A DNA stretch of 28,593 nt from HyVt-337 sp964428895. Lineage in GTDB: Bacteria; Planctomycetota; Phycisphaerae; SM23-33. Below are positions 20,293 to 26,968 of the stretch, one piece after another. Under the pieces are notes generated by a model. It worked only from the letters and a program-made list of their open reading frames with translations, was not told the DNA's origin and ran no database searches. Positions within the stretch are counted from its first letter, which is position 1. Every line of letters begins with the position of its first letter. Location of the stretch: assembly GCA_964428895.1 (NCBI GenBank), contig CAYRZU010000045.1, positions 1 to 28,593 of the forward strand, read 5' to 3'. Made by a program: the position numbers and the translations under genes.

Positions 20293-22044
20293 TCACGCAC
20301 CGGCAGCATGCTCCAAGCTGGGAAGAAGATAGTCGTTGACGATCCGATCCCAGCTCATCTGGCGGGCCAGTTCATAGCCGCGTTCCAGGCGGGCGGCCAA
20401 CGCCACCGGATCATTCCGCAGGCGCTCCAGCAGCAACCGGGCCAGACGTTCGCCTTCGGCTGTCTCAATCTGATCCCGCAGGGGGATGTCGATCGCCTTG
20501 AGTTCATCGATGCACTCGACGCCGCCGACGTTCAGGAAGCTGCCTTCGATCACGTTATCATCCAGGTCGCCCTGGCCGGCCGCCCGACGGGCAAAGCTCA
20601 TGCACCCGCACACATCCGACGGTACACAGATCGCCCCGAAGCACAGGGGCTCGAGCTGGCTAATGCCGAACGGCTCGTACACGCTCAGCCCGAACTCCAC
20701 GTCCGTCCCCCGCCGCATATCGGCGAACGTCATCGCCTTGGGCATCTGCCTGCCGCAGGCTTCGGGCGTCCAGTCCCATTGGTTGACGAAGACGACCTTC
20801 ACGGCGTGATGGTCGGCGTTGAAGGCCGCGAAGGTCTCGCCGAGAATCTCCTCCCCGCCGCAGAGGTCCGGATAGCCGTATTCGTGGCTCAACGGCCAGC
20901 CGTAGTCGGCTTCCATCTGTCGGATATCGCGAGGCCGTCGCTGCCCCCCGAGCGTGCCCAGCATGAAGTAAACGCACCGTTCGCCCCGCCGCGTGAGCTC
21001 CGCCTCCATGCCGTGCAGCACGCGCAGATCGCGCCAGATGCCCTTGCTCAGTACCGGCCGCGCCACGTGCGTGGCGATCCACGTCGGCGGCTCGCCCAGC
21101 AAGTTGCCCGCGTATTCCTGCATGCGGGAGCGGCTATCCTGACGCTGCTCCCACGTAATGGCCTCAGCCGGAATGCCGTTGAAGACCACGTCCACGTCCA
21201 TCTTGGCGAAATGCGGCTCGACGAACGCCAGCTCCCGCTGGATGTAGTCCCCGACGGCGAAGACCTCGTCGCAAAACCGGGCCGCCTTTACCAGCGGATG
21301 CTTGTAGTTGGCCAGCACCGACGGGAAGACCTCCTCTAGCGTCTGCCCGGCGGCCATGGCGCGGTCCATCACGTTGTAGAACATGGTGTCGTGCCCGGGC
21401 CAGTGCTCCACGATCGGCCGTACCGATGCGACCTCGTGAGCGTAGAACACGGTCCGGACCTTAGGCGTCCCGTCCAGCATGGCCTTCAGCGCCGTCGGCA
21501 TGCCCATGTACTCGTGGGACAGGATCAGCACGTCCTCATCGCCGGCGCCGCCGGCATCGATCGCCTGAAGTGCCTCGAAGGCCGGCTCGGCCAGCCGTAC
21601 GTACTGATCGAAGTCCCAGATCATCTCGAACTGGTCGGAGGGGATGCCGTACGTTTCGAACAGCCTGCCCTTGAACAGGTTCAGCCGCTGCTGGTTGGCG
21701 TGGAAGACATCCACCAACAACACCTCGGTCTCCACCGTCGCGCCGGTGCACGCCTCGGTAACCGGCCGATGACCGTAGACCAAATGAACGTCGTGGGTCT
21801 GCTCGATGGCGCCGAAGCGGCTGCGCCACTCGGGCGGCTCGATGCCGTCCATGGAGCTATACTCCACGCGCCCGCCCTCGCCCATCCGCCGGTTGGCCGG
21901 GGCCTCGGTCTGGAACATCGGGCCGACCAGTATGGTCCGGCTGACCTGCTGCTGGTAGGCCTCGCTGGTCACCAGCCCGGCCAGCACCGTGCCGATGCCG
22001 CCAATCTTCTCCACCGCCTCGTGCGTTACGTGGACAACGATCAT
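20293..22044 (-). CDS. Glycogen/starch synthase-like glycosyltransferase
   Basis: A 583-residue GT-B fold glycosyltransferase resembling glycogen synthases. Near the N-terminus VEKIGGIGTVLAGL (11-24) matches the K-x-G-G sugar-nucleotide motif (K13, G15, G16). Near the C-terminus YEPFGISQLEPLCFGA (456-471) carries the E-x7-E motif (E457, E465) typical of retaining GT-B enzymes. FYAHEVASVRP and VFNGIP are also family-like. It is longer than bacterial GlgA (about 480) and the middle (ADYGWPLSHEYGYPD, NQWDWTPEACGR) is unusual, so the acceptor may differ. I start at ATG 22044, with AAGG 7 bases before and the first strand MIVVHVTHE at once; an in-frame start at 22077 is less likely. It is divergent from the LarA-like gene. 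Substrate not proven. Confidence 0.78.
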   Translation of the reverse strand: MIVVHVTHEAVEKIGGIGTVLAGLVTSEAYQQQVSRTILVGPMFQTEAPANRRMGEGGRVEYSSMDGIEPPEWRSRFGAIEQTHDVHLVYGHRPVTEACTGATVETEVLLVDVFHANQQRLNLFKGRLFETYGIPSDQFEMIWDFDQYVRLAEPAFEALQAIDAGGAGDEDVLILSHEYMGMPTALKAMLDGTPKVRTVFYAHEVASVRPIVEHWPGHDTMFYNVMDRAMAAGQTLEEVFPSVLANYKHPLVKAARFCDEVFAVGDYIQRELAFVEPHFAKMDVDVVFNGIPAEAITWEQRQDSRSRMQEYAGNLLGEPPTWIATHVARPVLSKGIWRDLRVLHGMEAELTRRGERCVYFMLGTLGGQRRPRDIRQMEADYGWPLSHEYGYPDLCGGEEILGETFAAFNADHHAVKVVFVNQWDWTPEACGRQMPKAMTFADMRRGTDVEFGLSVYEPFGISQLEPLCFGAICVPSDVCGCMSFARRAAGQGDLDDNVIEGSFLNVGGVECIDELKAIDIPLRDQIETAEGERLARLLLERLRNDPVALAARLERGYELARQMSWDRIVNDYLLPSLEHAAGA

Positions 22045-22192
22045 CAACGGACCTTTCTCGGGCGTACCGATGCGCACACCTCGCCCACTCCATCATCGGC
22101 TAGCGAACCGGGCCCCATCAATTCCTTTGCGTCGGCCAAATCCAAACCGTATCCTCCAATCGATAGCCGACCCGTGGTTTTGGAGACCCAAG

Positions 22193-23494
22193 ATGGACCT
22201 CAACGGCCTCGCCGTCGACCAATCCTCCCTCAACGAAGAGCAGTGTCACCAGATCATCGCCGCCACCATCGACCAACTCGAGGTGGATGGCAAGCGACTG
22301 CTGGTCGTAATCCCAGACCACACCAGAACTTGTCCCCTGCCGCTCATGACGCGACTGCTGCATGAAGTCGCCGGCGGCCGCGCGGCCAAGCTGGATTTTC
22401 TGATCGCCCTCGGCACGCACCCGGCCCTGCCGGAAGAGAAGATCGACGATCTGCTCGGCATCGAGCCCGGCCGCCGCGGCGAAGCCCTGCCCGGTTCGGA
22501 CGTTTTCAACCACGAATGGACCAATCCCGACGCTCTGACCAAGATCGGCACCCTCACGTCCGTTCAGGTCGGCCGAATCACCGAAGGCCGATTCGCCATG
22601 GACGTCGACGTCACCGTCAACAAGCGCATCTTCGACTACGATATCCTGATCGTGCTCGGGCCGGTCTTTCCGCATGAGGTGGTGGGCTTTTCCGGCGGGG
22701 CCAAGTACTTCTTCCCCGGCATCTGTGGCGAGGAGTTGCTGAACTTCTTCCACTGGCTGGGGGCGGTCATCACCATCCCCAAGATGATCGGCGTCAAGGA
22801 CACCCCCGTCCGGACCCTGCTGGAGGCGGCCGCCGACATGATCACCCAGACCAAAGTCGGCCTGTGCATGGTGGTGGCCGGCCACGAGATGCCCGCTCTC
22901 TTCGGCGGCGATTTGCGGGAGGCCTGGTCGGCCGCGGCCGACGCCTCCGACGCGCGGCACATCATCTACACCGAGCACGCCTACGATTCGATTCTGTCCT
23001 GCGCCCCGCCGATGTACGACGAGCTGTGGGTCGGCGCCAAGTGCATGTACAAGATGGAATGCGTCGTCGCCGACGGCGGCGAGCTGATCATCTACGCCCC
23101 GCACATCACCGAAATCGCCGAAGCGCACGGCCGCATCATCCAGGAAGTGGGCTACCACACCCTCGCCTACTTCCTGCACAACTGGGAGCGGTTCAAGCAT
23201 TACCCCTGGGGGGTGCTGGCCCACTCCACCCACGTCCGCGGCGTGGGCGAAATGTTCGGCGACGTCGAACACCCCCGCGTGCGGGTCACGCTGGCCACCG
23301 GCATCCCCCGCAACATCTGCCGCCTGATCAACCTCGGCTATCGCGACCCGGAATCCATCGACCCGGCCGAGTGGCAAGGCTTCGAAGATGGCGGCGGCGG
23401 ACCCGAAGCCAACCAACGCCGCCTCCACGTCCCCAAAGCGGGGGAGATGCTCTACCGACTCGAGGATCCGCCGGACTGGGCACGCGTCTCCTAG
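22193..23494 (+). CDS. LarA-family nickel-pincer racemase/epimerase-like protein
   Basis: A 433-residue member of the LarA (DUF2088) family, whose founding member interconverts D- and L-lactate using a nickel-pincer nucleotide. Compared from memory with L. plantarum LarA (D72, R75, H108, H174, K184, H200), this protein has D42 and R45 in DHTR, H76 in LGTHPALPE, H161 in FPHEVVGFSGG, K171 (pincer-attached Lys) in GGAKYFFPG and H187 in HWLG. The spacings H161-K171-H187 are identical to the model. The many extra residues at the C-terminus (AHSTHVRGVGEMFGD) suggest a different substrate. GGAG lies 7 bases before ATG 22193; an open frame further upstream lacks family similarity. No larB, larC or larE gene for making the cofactor is in the window. 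Confidence 0.85.
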   Translation: MDLNGLAVDQSSLNEEQCHQIIAATIDQLEVDGKRLLVVIPDHTRTCPLPLMTRLLHEVAGGRAAKLDFLIALGTHPALPEEKIDDLLGIEPGRRGEALPGSDVFNHEWTNPDALTKIGTLTSVQVGRITEGRFAMDVDVTVNKRIFDYDILIVLGPVFPHEVVGFSGGAKYFFPGICGEELLNFFHWLGAVITIPKMIGVKDTPVRTLLEAAADMITQTKVGLCMVVAGHEMPALFGGDLREAWSAAADASDARHIIYTEHAYDSILSCAPPMYDELWVGAKCMYKMECVVADGGELIIYAPHITEIAEAHGRIIQEVGYHTLAYFLHNWERFKHYPWGVLAHSTHVRGVGEMFGDVEHPRVRVTLATGIPRNICRLINLGYRDPESIDPAEWQGFEDGGGGPEANQRRLHVPKAGEMLYRLEDPPDWARVS

Positions 23495-23504
23495 CGGGCC
23501 AGCC

Positions 23505-24098
23505 CTACGTCCTCACCGCCCCTCCCTCGCTCTGCGCGCCGCTGAGCTTGACTGCCGTGCCGTAGGCGAGCAGCTCGCTGGCCGTCCCCACCACGCTGGT
23601 GGTCATGTAACGGACGTTGATCACCGCGTCGGCCCCCAGCGCCGCAGCCTCGGCTTTCATCCGACTCATCGCCGTGGCGCGGGCCACGCCCATCATGTCC
23701 GTGTATTCGGTCAGCACACCACCCACGATCAGCCGCACCAAGGCCGACAGGTCCTTACCCAGCCAAATCGCGAACACGGTGTGGCCCTGCACCAGCCCCA
23801 AGCTCTTGGTAACCACGCGGCCGGGCACCTGATCGGCGTTGACCACAACCATCTCGCCGCCGGCAGCTTCCGCCAGAGTCGCCGGCCGCTCAGCCAGCAG
23901 CGCGCGGACCTTCTGCTCCAACGCCACCGTCACCAGCACCACCAGAATGCCGCCCAGCAAGCAGAAGATCGCAATCCGCAGCCACCACGGCACAGCCGGA
24001 TCGTCCTCAACCATCACATGCCAAGGCACACCCCCAAACACCGCCACAAACAACCCCAACACAAACGCCAACGATCCAATCTGTCGAATGATCTTCAT
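23505..24098 (-). CDS. Membrane-anchored UPF0145 (YbjQ-like) protein
   Basis: A 197-residue protein with two N-terminal hydrophobic segments (about 5-26 and 40-60) and a C-terminal YbjQ/UPF0145 domain (about 80-188). The domain match is in the order VVTKSLGLVQGHTVFA, IVGGVLTEYTDMM, ARATAMSRMKAEAAALGADAVINVRY and LAYGTAVKL. YbjQ-type proteins form oligomers and have been linked to heavy-metal binding, but no role is settled. ATG 24098 was chosen with GGGAG 8 bases upstream; the frame could run back to 24167 into the hairpin region. It ends 11 bases from the convergent LarA-like gene. The membrane anchors are an addition to the plain domain. Confidence 0.82.
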   Translation of the reverse strand: MKIIRQIGSLAFVLGLFVAVFGGVPWHVMVEDDPAVPWWLRIAIFCLLGGILVVLVTVALEQKVRALLAERPATLAEAAGGEMVVVNADQVPGRVVTKSLGLVQGHTVFAIWLGKDLSALVRLIVGGVLTEYTDMMGVARATAMSRMKAEAAALGADAVINVRYMTTSVVGTASELLAYGTAVKLSGAQSEGGAVRT

Positions 24099-24140
24099 GA
24101 CTTGTTCTCCCGCACGGCCCGAGCACCGCACAGATTGTAG

Positions 24141-24160
24141 GGTGGGCATGCTCGCCCACC
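24141..24160. repeat. Hairpin GGTGGGC/GCCCACC
   Basis: A perfect 7-bp stem (24141-24147 with 24154-24160) around a 6-base loop lies between the divergent UPF0145 and lipoprotein genes. A minus-strand TACAAT (24139-24134) adjoins it. It may be a member of a dispersed repeat; only one copy is seen here. Confidence 0.5.
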
Positions 24161-24161
24161 A

Positions 24162-24186
24162 TGTCAAGGCCGGTCCATGCTTGACA
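24162..24186. repeat. Inverted repeat TGTCAAG/CTTGACA overlapping a -35 box
   Basis: TGTCAAG (24162-24168) is the exact inverse of CTTGACA (24180-24186), separated by 11 bases. The right arm contains the perfect -35 box TTGACA, so this could be an operator for the lipoprotein gene or merely a chance stem. Confidence 0.45.
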
Positions 24187-24208
24187 CGGCCGTGAATCGA
24201 TCTATGTT
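24181..24208 (+). promoter_or_regulatory. Probable promoter of the CsgG/LpoB-like lipoprotein gene
   Basis: A perfect TTGACA (24181-24186), a 16-base spacer and TATGTT (24203-24208, four of six) lie about 77 bases before ATG 24286. Confidence 0.5.
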
Positions 24209-24285
24209 GGGTGGTGTCGCGTGGGCAGGGGCTTGGCGCGGCGGCCTATCTACGAGCTTTGCGGATTCGAGGAAGGAGACCTTCG

Positions 24286-24849
24286 ATGAAGCTGCATATC
24301 TATCTTGTAGCGATCCTGGCGATGGCGGCGATTCTGGTTGGCTGTGAGCCTGAGCCGGAGGTGATGAAGACCGAACTGGTTCAGGGCGTGGAGCGCGTGG
24401 CGGTGCTGCCGTTTGCCGACGGCCCCGGTGCGCACGGCTCGGGCGAAACGGTGACGGGTTTCATCACGGCCGAGTTCGTCAACCACGATCGGTTTCACCT
24501 CGTCGAGCGCAGCGAACTGAAGACGCTGATGGCCGAGCGCGACCTGCAGTCGGCCGACGTGATCGACGCCAGCGAAGCCGTCGAACTCGGGCGGCTGCTC
24601 TCGGTCGACGCGGTGGTCACCGGCACGGTCTCTCAGTACGAGAAGGAACACACCAGCATCTATGCCTATGCGACCTCCATACCGGTCACGACCTACAAGG
24701 TCGGCGCCACGCTCCGCATGATCGACGTGGCTACCGGCGAGGTCATCTACGCCCACAGCGCCCACGGCGAAAGCGGCAGCAACTACACCCAGGCCGGCCA
24801 ACAAGCCGCCGACAAGCTGCTGAACCCGCTGGATACAGCCGCGCCGTAA
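24286..24849 (+). CDS. CsgG/LpoB-like lipoprotein
   Basis: A 187-residue lipoprotein with a lipobox (AILVGC, Cys at 20) and a CsgG-type fold: RVAVLPFAD near residue 41, a helix with VTGFITAEFVN, FHLVERSELKTLMAERDLQ, then AVELGRLLSVDAVVTGTVSQYE and ATLRMIDVATGEVIYAHSA. Family members include CsgG (curli secretion pore) and LpoB (activator of a penicillin-binding protein). Its small size and lack of a transmembrane beta-hairpin favour an LpoB-type or orphan role rather than a pore. AAGGAG lies 7 bases before ATG 24286; an in-frame start at 24211 would put the signal peptide too far in. It is a single gene with REP hairpins right after it. Confidence 0.85.
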   Translation: MKLHIYLVAILAMAAILVGCEPEPEVMKTELVQGVERVAVLPFADGPGAHGSGETVTGFITAEFVNHDRFHLVERSELKTLMAERDLQSADVIDASEAVELGRLLSVDAVVTGTVSQYEKEHTSIYAYATSIPVTTYKVGATLRMIDVATGEVIYAHSAHGESGSNYTQAGQQAADKLLNPLDTAAP

Positions 24850-24876
24850 CGATCGGCTGAGGACTTGCATTGCGGA

Positions 24877-24905
24877 CGCGGCGGATTGGGAAATCCGCCA
24901 CGCTG
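24877..24905 (-). repeat. REP hairpin 1
   Basis: An 11-bp stem with one mismatch, CGCGGCGGATT against AATCCGCCACG, around loop GGGA, followed by CTG. Read on the minus strand it begins CAGCG, like the other two copies. It lies 28 bases past the lipoprotein stop. Confidence 0.82.
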
Positions 24906-24935
24906 AAGTGGCGAAGAAGGCATGTCCCCCTACGC

Positions 24936-24963
24936 AGCGCGGCGGGTCTCCTGACCCGCCGCG
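24936..24963 (+). repeat. REP hairpin 2
   Basis: A perfect 11-bp stem, CGCGGCGGGTC with GACCCGCCGCG, around loop TCCT, preceded by CAG. Orientation is opposite to REP 1, making an inverted pair as in REPIN/BIME elements. It ends 7 bases from the transposase stop. GGTC/GACC replaces GATT/AATC of the other copies, a compensatory change. Confidence 0.85.
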
Positions 24964-24969
24964 ACAAAC

Positions 24970-25446
24970 TTACCACTGTCTCGCCACTTCGATCATCACA
25001 TCCGTTCGCCCCGCGTAGTTTCTGGCGCTGGACCACTCATAGTCCTCGGCCTGCCCGATCATGCCAGCCCTAACGGGGTTTTGATGGACATACTCAAGAA
25101 TGGTCCCCATCTCCCGACGACTGCGAATGGCGTTGTCGTCGTATCGCCGTTCCCACAACGAACTTCCGGCGGCCTTCGCCTGATTTCGGCGTGAGGTCCA
25201 CTTCTTGAAATCACGCACGATCGCGCTGAGTGCGAGCTCCGAAGAAGGCTGCAGGATCAGATGGATGTGATTGCTCATGATGACGTAGCCGTAGAGGACG
25301 AAATCTCCCCGGCTGGCGAAGAACGCTATCGCATCGAGGATGCGCTTCTTCTCGGGGAGCGGGGCAAGGTGGAACGCTTCGCCCAGCGTCCGTGTCGTCA
25401 CGTGGTAGGCTGTCCAGTCGTCTTGGCCGTGTCTCACTCGTGCCAT
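24970..25446 (-). CDS. REP-associated tyrosine transposase (RAYT)
   Basis: A 158-residue Y1 (HUH) transposase of the IS200/IS605-related RAYT group. The metal-binding HUH motif is H60-I61-H62 in IMSNHIHLIL, and the nucleophile Tyr is Y119 in EYVHQNPVRAG. The downstream YEWSSARNYAG is characteristic. It opens with YHVTTRT, another family block. RAYTs are usually single-copy genes that cut REP hairpins and are thought to spread them. This one sits exactly between REP 2 (7 bases past its stop) and REP 3 (13 bases before its start). It appears intact, so it may be active. No Shine-Dalgarno stands out. Confidence 0.92.
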   Translation of the reverse strand: MARVRHGQDDWTAYHVTTRTLGEAFHLAPLPEKKRILDAIAFFASRGDFVLYGYVIMSNHIHLILQPSSELALSAIVRDFKKWTSRRNQAKAAGSSLWERRYDDNAIRSRREMGTILEYVHQNPVRAGMIGQAEDYEWSSARNYAGRTDVMIEVARQW

Positions 25447-25458
25447 GGTCTTCGGCCA

Positions 25459-25487
25459 CGCGGCGGATTAGGAAATCCGCCGCGCTG
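25459..25487 (-). repeat. REP hairpin 3
   Basis: A perfect 11-bp stem, CGCGGCGGATT with AATCCGCCGCG, loop AGGA (TCCT on the minus strand), then CTG. Same orientation as REP 1. It lies upstream of the transposase start and just past the carA stop at 25500. Confidence 0.85.
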
Positions 25488-25499
25488 GGTGTTTTGGCC

Positions 25500-26738
25500 C
25501 TACCCCTCCGCGCCAAACAGCGGCCCGCCGGCGGTTGGGCTGGAGGTGGCGGCAGCGAGGCGTTGCTGGGCGGTGTCCATCTGTTCGGCCGTGGGGGCCT
25601 GGCCGGTGGCCATCATGTCCCGGAAGCAGTCGAACAGGTAAGTGGCGTCGTGGGGGCCGGGGGCGGCCTCGGGGTGGTACTGCACGCTGAAGATCGCCCG
25701 GTCGGGAACGGTGAAGCCTTCCACCGTCATATCGTTGAGGTTGATGTGCGTGACGGCCGCGCCGGCGGCGGCCAGCGAGTCGGCGTCCGCGGCGAAGCCG
25801 TGGTTCTGGCTGGTGATCTCGATTTTGCCGGTCGCTTCGTTGCGCACCGGGTGGTTGGCCCCGTGGTGGCCAAACTTGAGCTTGTAGGTCTTCCCGCCGA
25901 GCGCCCAGCTCAGCAGTTGATGACCGAGACAAATGCCGAAGATCGGCGTCTTGCCCACCAGGCCTCGCAGCGTCTCTTGCGTGTAAGTCACGGGCTCGGG
26001 ATCGCCCGGACCGTTGGAGACGAACACGCCGTCCGGCTTGGCCGCGAGGATTTCGTCGGCCGTCGCCGTGGCCGGCACGACGCGAACATTACAGCCGGCC
26101 TCGACGAGGTTCCGGAAGATATTGGTCTTGGCCCCGCAGTCGATGGCAACCACGTTGAAGACTTTTGAGCCTTCGGGCAGCCGTTTGGGCTGATCGAAGT
26201 CGGTCTCATAGCCCGCCGACCAATCGTAGGCCTCGGCGGGGGTGACGGTCTGCACCAGGTCCAGCCCGGCCATGGAGGGTAGGTCCCTGGCGCGGGCGAC
26301 CAGGTCGGCGTCGTCGATCGCCTCGGTCGTCAGCACGCCGTTGACCGCCCCGCTCTCGCGGATGTGGCGAGTCAGGGCGCGGGTGTCGATCTCGGCCAGG
26401 CCCGTCACGCCGGCCTCGCTCAGGTAATCGTCCAGCGATTGCGTCGACCGGAAGTTGCTGGCCAGCGGCGAGAGGTCCTTGATCACGAACCCCGCCACCT
26501 GCACGCCGCGATCGTGGGCCTCGACGTCGTCGGGGTTCACGCCGGTGTTGCCGATCTGCGGATACGTCATCACCACGATCTGGCCGGTGTAGGAGGGGTC
26601 CGTCAGCACTTCCTGGTAGCCGCTCATGGCGGTATTGAAAACCACCTCGCCGCCAACCGTCCCAGCCGCCCCGAACGCCCGGCCCGTAAAGACCAACCCA
26701 CTCGCCAACCCCAGCTTACATGTCTTCGATTCAGCCAT
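25500..26738 (-). CDS. carA: Carbamoyl-phosphate synthase small (glutaminase) subunit
   Basis: A 412-residue glutamine amidotransferase subunit that gives ammonia to the CarB large subunit for carbamoyl phosphate, used in pyrimidine and arginine synthesis. The N-terminal domain has FNTAMSGYQEVLTDPSYTGQIVV (32-54). The class I glutaminase triad is C270 (GICLGHQLL), H355 and E357 (QYHPEA), with SNGPGDP (241-247) and HHGANHPV (291-298) also conserved. It is longer than E. coli CarA (about 382) because of a 30-residue Gln/Ala/Thr-rich C-terminal tail. ATG 26738 overlaps the SEC-C gene by 8 bases, so it is translated from the same transcript as secA and the SEC-C gene. carB is not in the window. 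Confidence 0.96.
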   Translation of the reverse strand: MAESKTCKLGLASGLVFTGRAFGAAGTVGGEVVFNTAMSGYQEVLTDPSYTGQIVVMTYPQIGNTGVNPDDVEAHDRGVQVAGFVIKDLSPLASNFRSTQSLDDYLSEAGVTGLAEIDTRALTRHIRESGAVNGVLTTEAIDDADLVARARDLPSMAGLDLVQTVTPAEAYDWSAGYETDFDQPKRLPEGSKVFNVVAIDCGAKTNIFRNLVEAGCNVRVVPATATADEILAAKPDGVFVSNGPGDPEPVTYTQETLRGLVGKTPIFGICLGHQLLSWALGGKTYKLKFGHHGANHPVRNEATGKIEITSQNHGFAADADSLAAAGAAVTHINLNDMTVEGFTVPDRAIFSVQYHPEAAPGPHDATYLFDCFRDMMATGQAPTAEQMDTAQQRLAAATSSPTAGGPLFGAEG

Positions 26739-26964
26739 CTTTGCCTTCGCAGCACTTCTTGTATTTCTTGCCCGATCCGCACGGGCAGGGATCGTTTCGT
26801 TTCACGCGGCCGTCCGATTTGATGGGCTCGACCTTGGGCGTCTTGGCCAGGAGTTCTTCCTCGGACTCGATATCCTCAACGCTGCGCAACCGCTGGGACA
26901 AATCGTCCAGCTTGGACTTGTCCTTCTTCTTTTCAAACCGGTCGCCAATTCGGTCCTTGGCCAT
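26731..26964 (-). CDS. Small SEC-C zinc-motif protein
   Basis: A 77-residue protein: a basic/acidic helical N-terminus (AKDRIGDRFEKKKDKSKLDD) and a C-terminal SEC-C motif NDPCPCGSGKKYKKCC, which binds zinc as in SecA tails. It starts 4 bases after the secA stop and overlaps carA by 8 bases. The SEC-C coding part is nearly identical in DNA to the end of secA, so it seems to be a partial duplication that gained its own reading frame. It might bind SecB-like or ribosomal partners as the SecA tail does, but this is inferred. Start ATG 26964 is the closest to the secA stop; the frame is open upstream into secA out of frame. Confidence 0.83.
   Translation of the reverse strand: MAKDRIGDRFEKKKDKSKLDDLSQRLRSVEDIESEEELLAKTPKVEPIKSDGRVKRNDPCPCGSGKKYKKCCEGKDG
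26749..26799. repeat. Duplicated SEC-C coding segment, copy in the small SEC-C gene
   Basis: These 51 bases match 26984-27034 in the end of secA with three differences, all synonymous by my reading. The direct repeat is about 235 bases apart. Confidence 0.85.
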
Positions 26965-26968
26965 GGTT

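Noticed and set aside
19795..21339. A 514-codon plus-strand frame across the second Rrf2 gene and the glycosyltransferase.
   Set aside because: It spans two genes on the other strand plus their promoter and has no domain-like sequence.
22118..23428. A 436-codon minus-strand frame opposite the LarA-like gene.
   Set aside because: The plus strand encodes all LarA catalytic motifs; the minus frame is low-complexity Val/Gly/Asp.
24877..25487. A short CRISPR-like array from the three similar palindromic repeats.
   Set aside because: Only three copies, in mixed orientation and unevenly spaced around a transposase gene, with no cas genes; this is a REP family.
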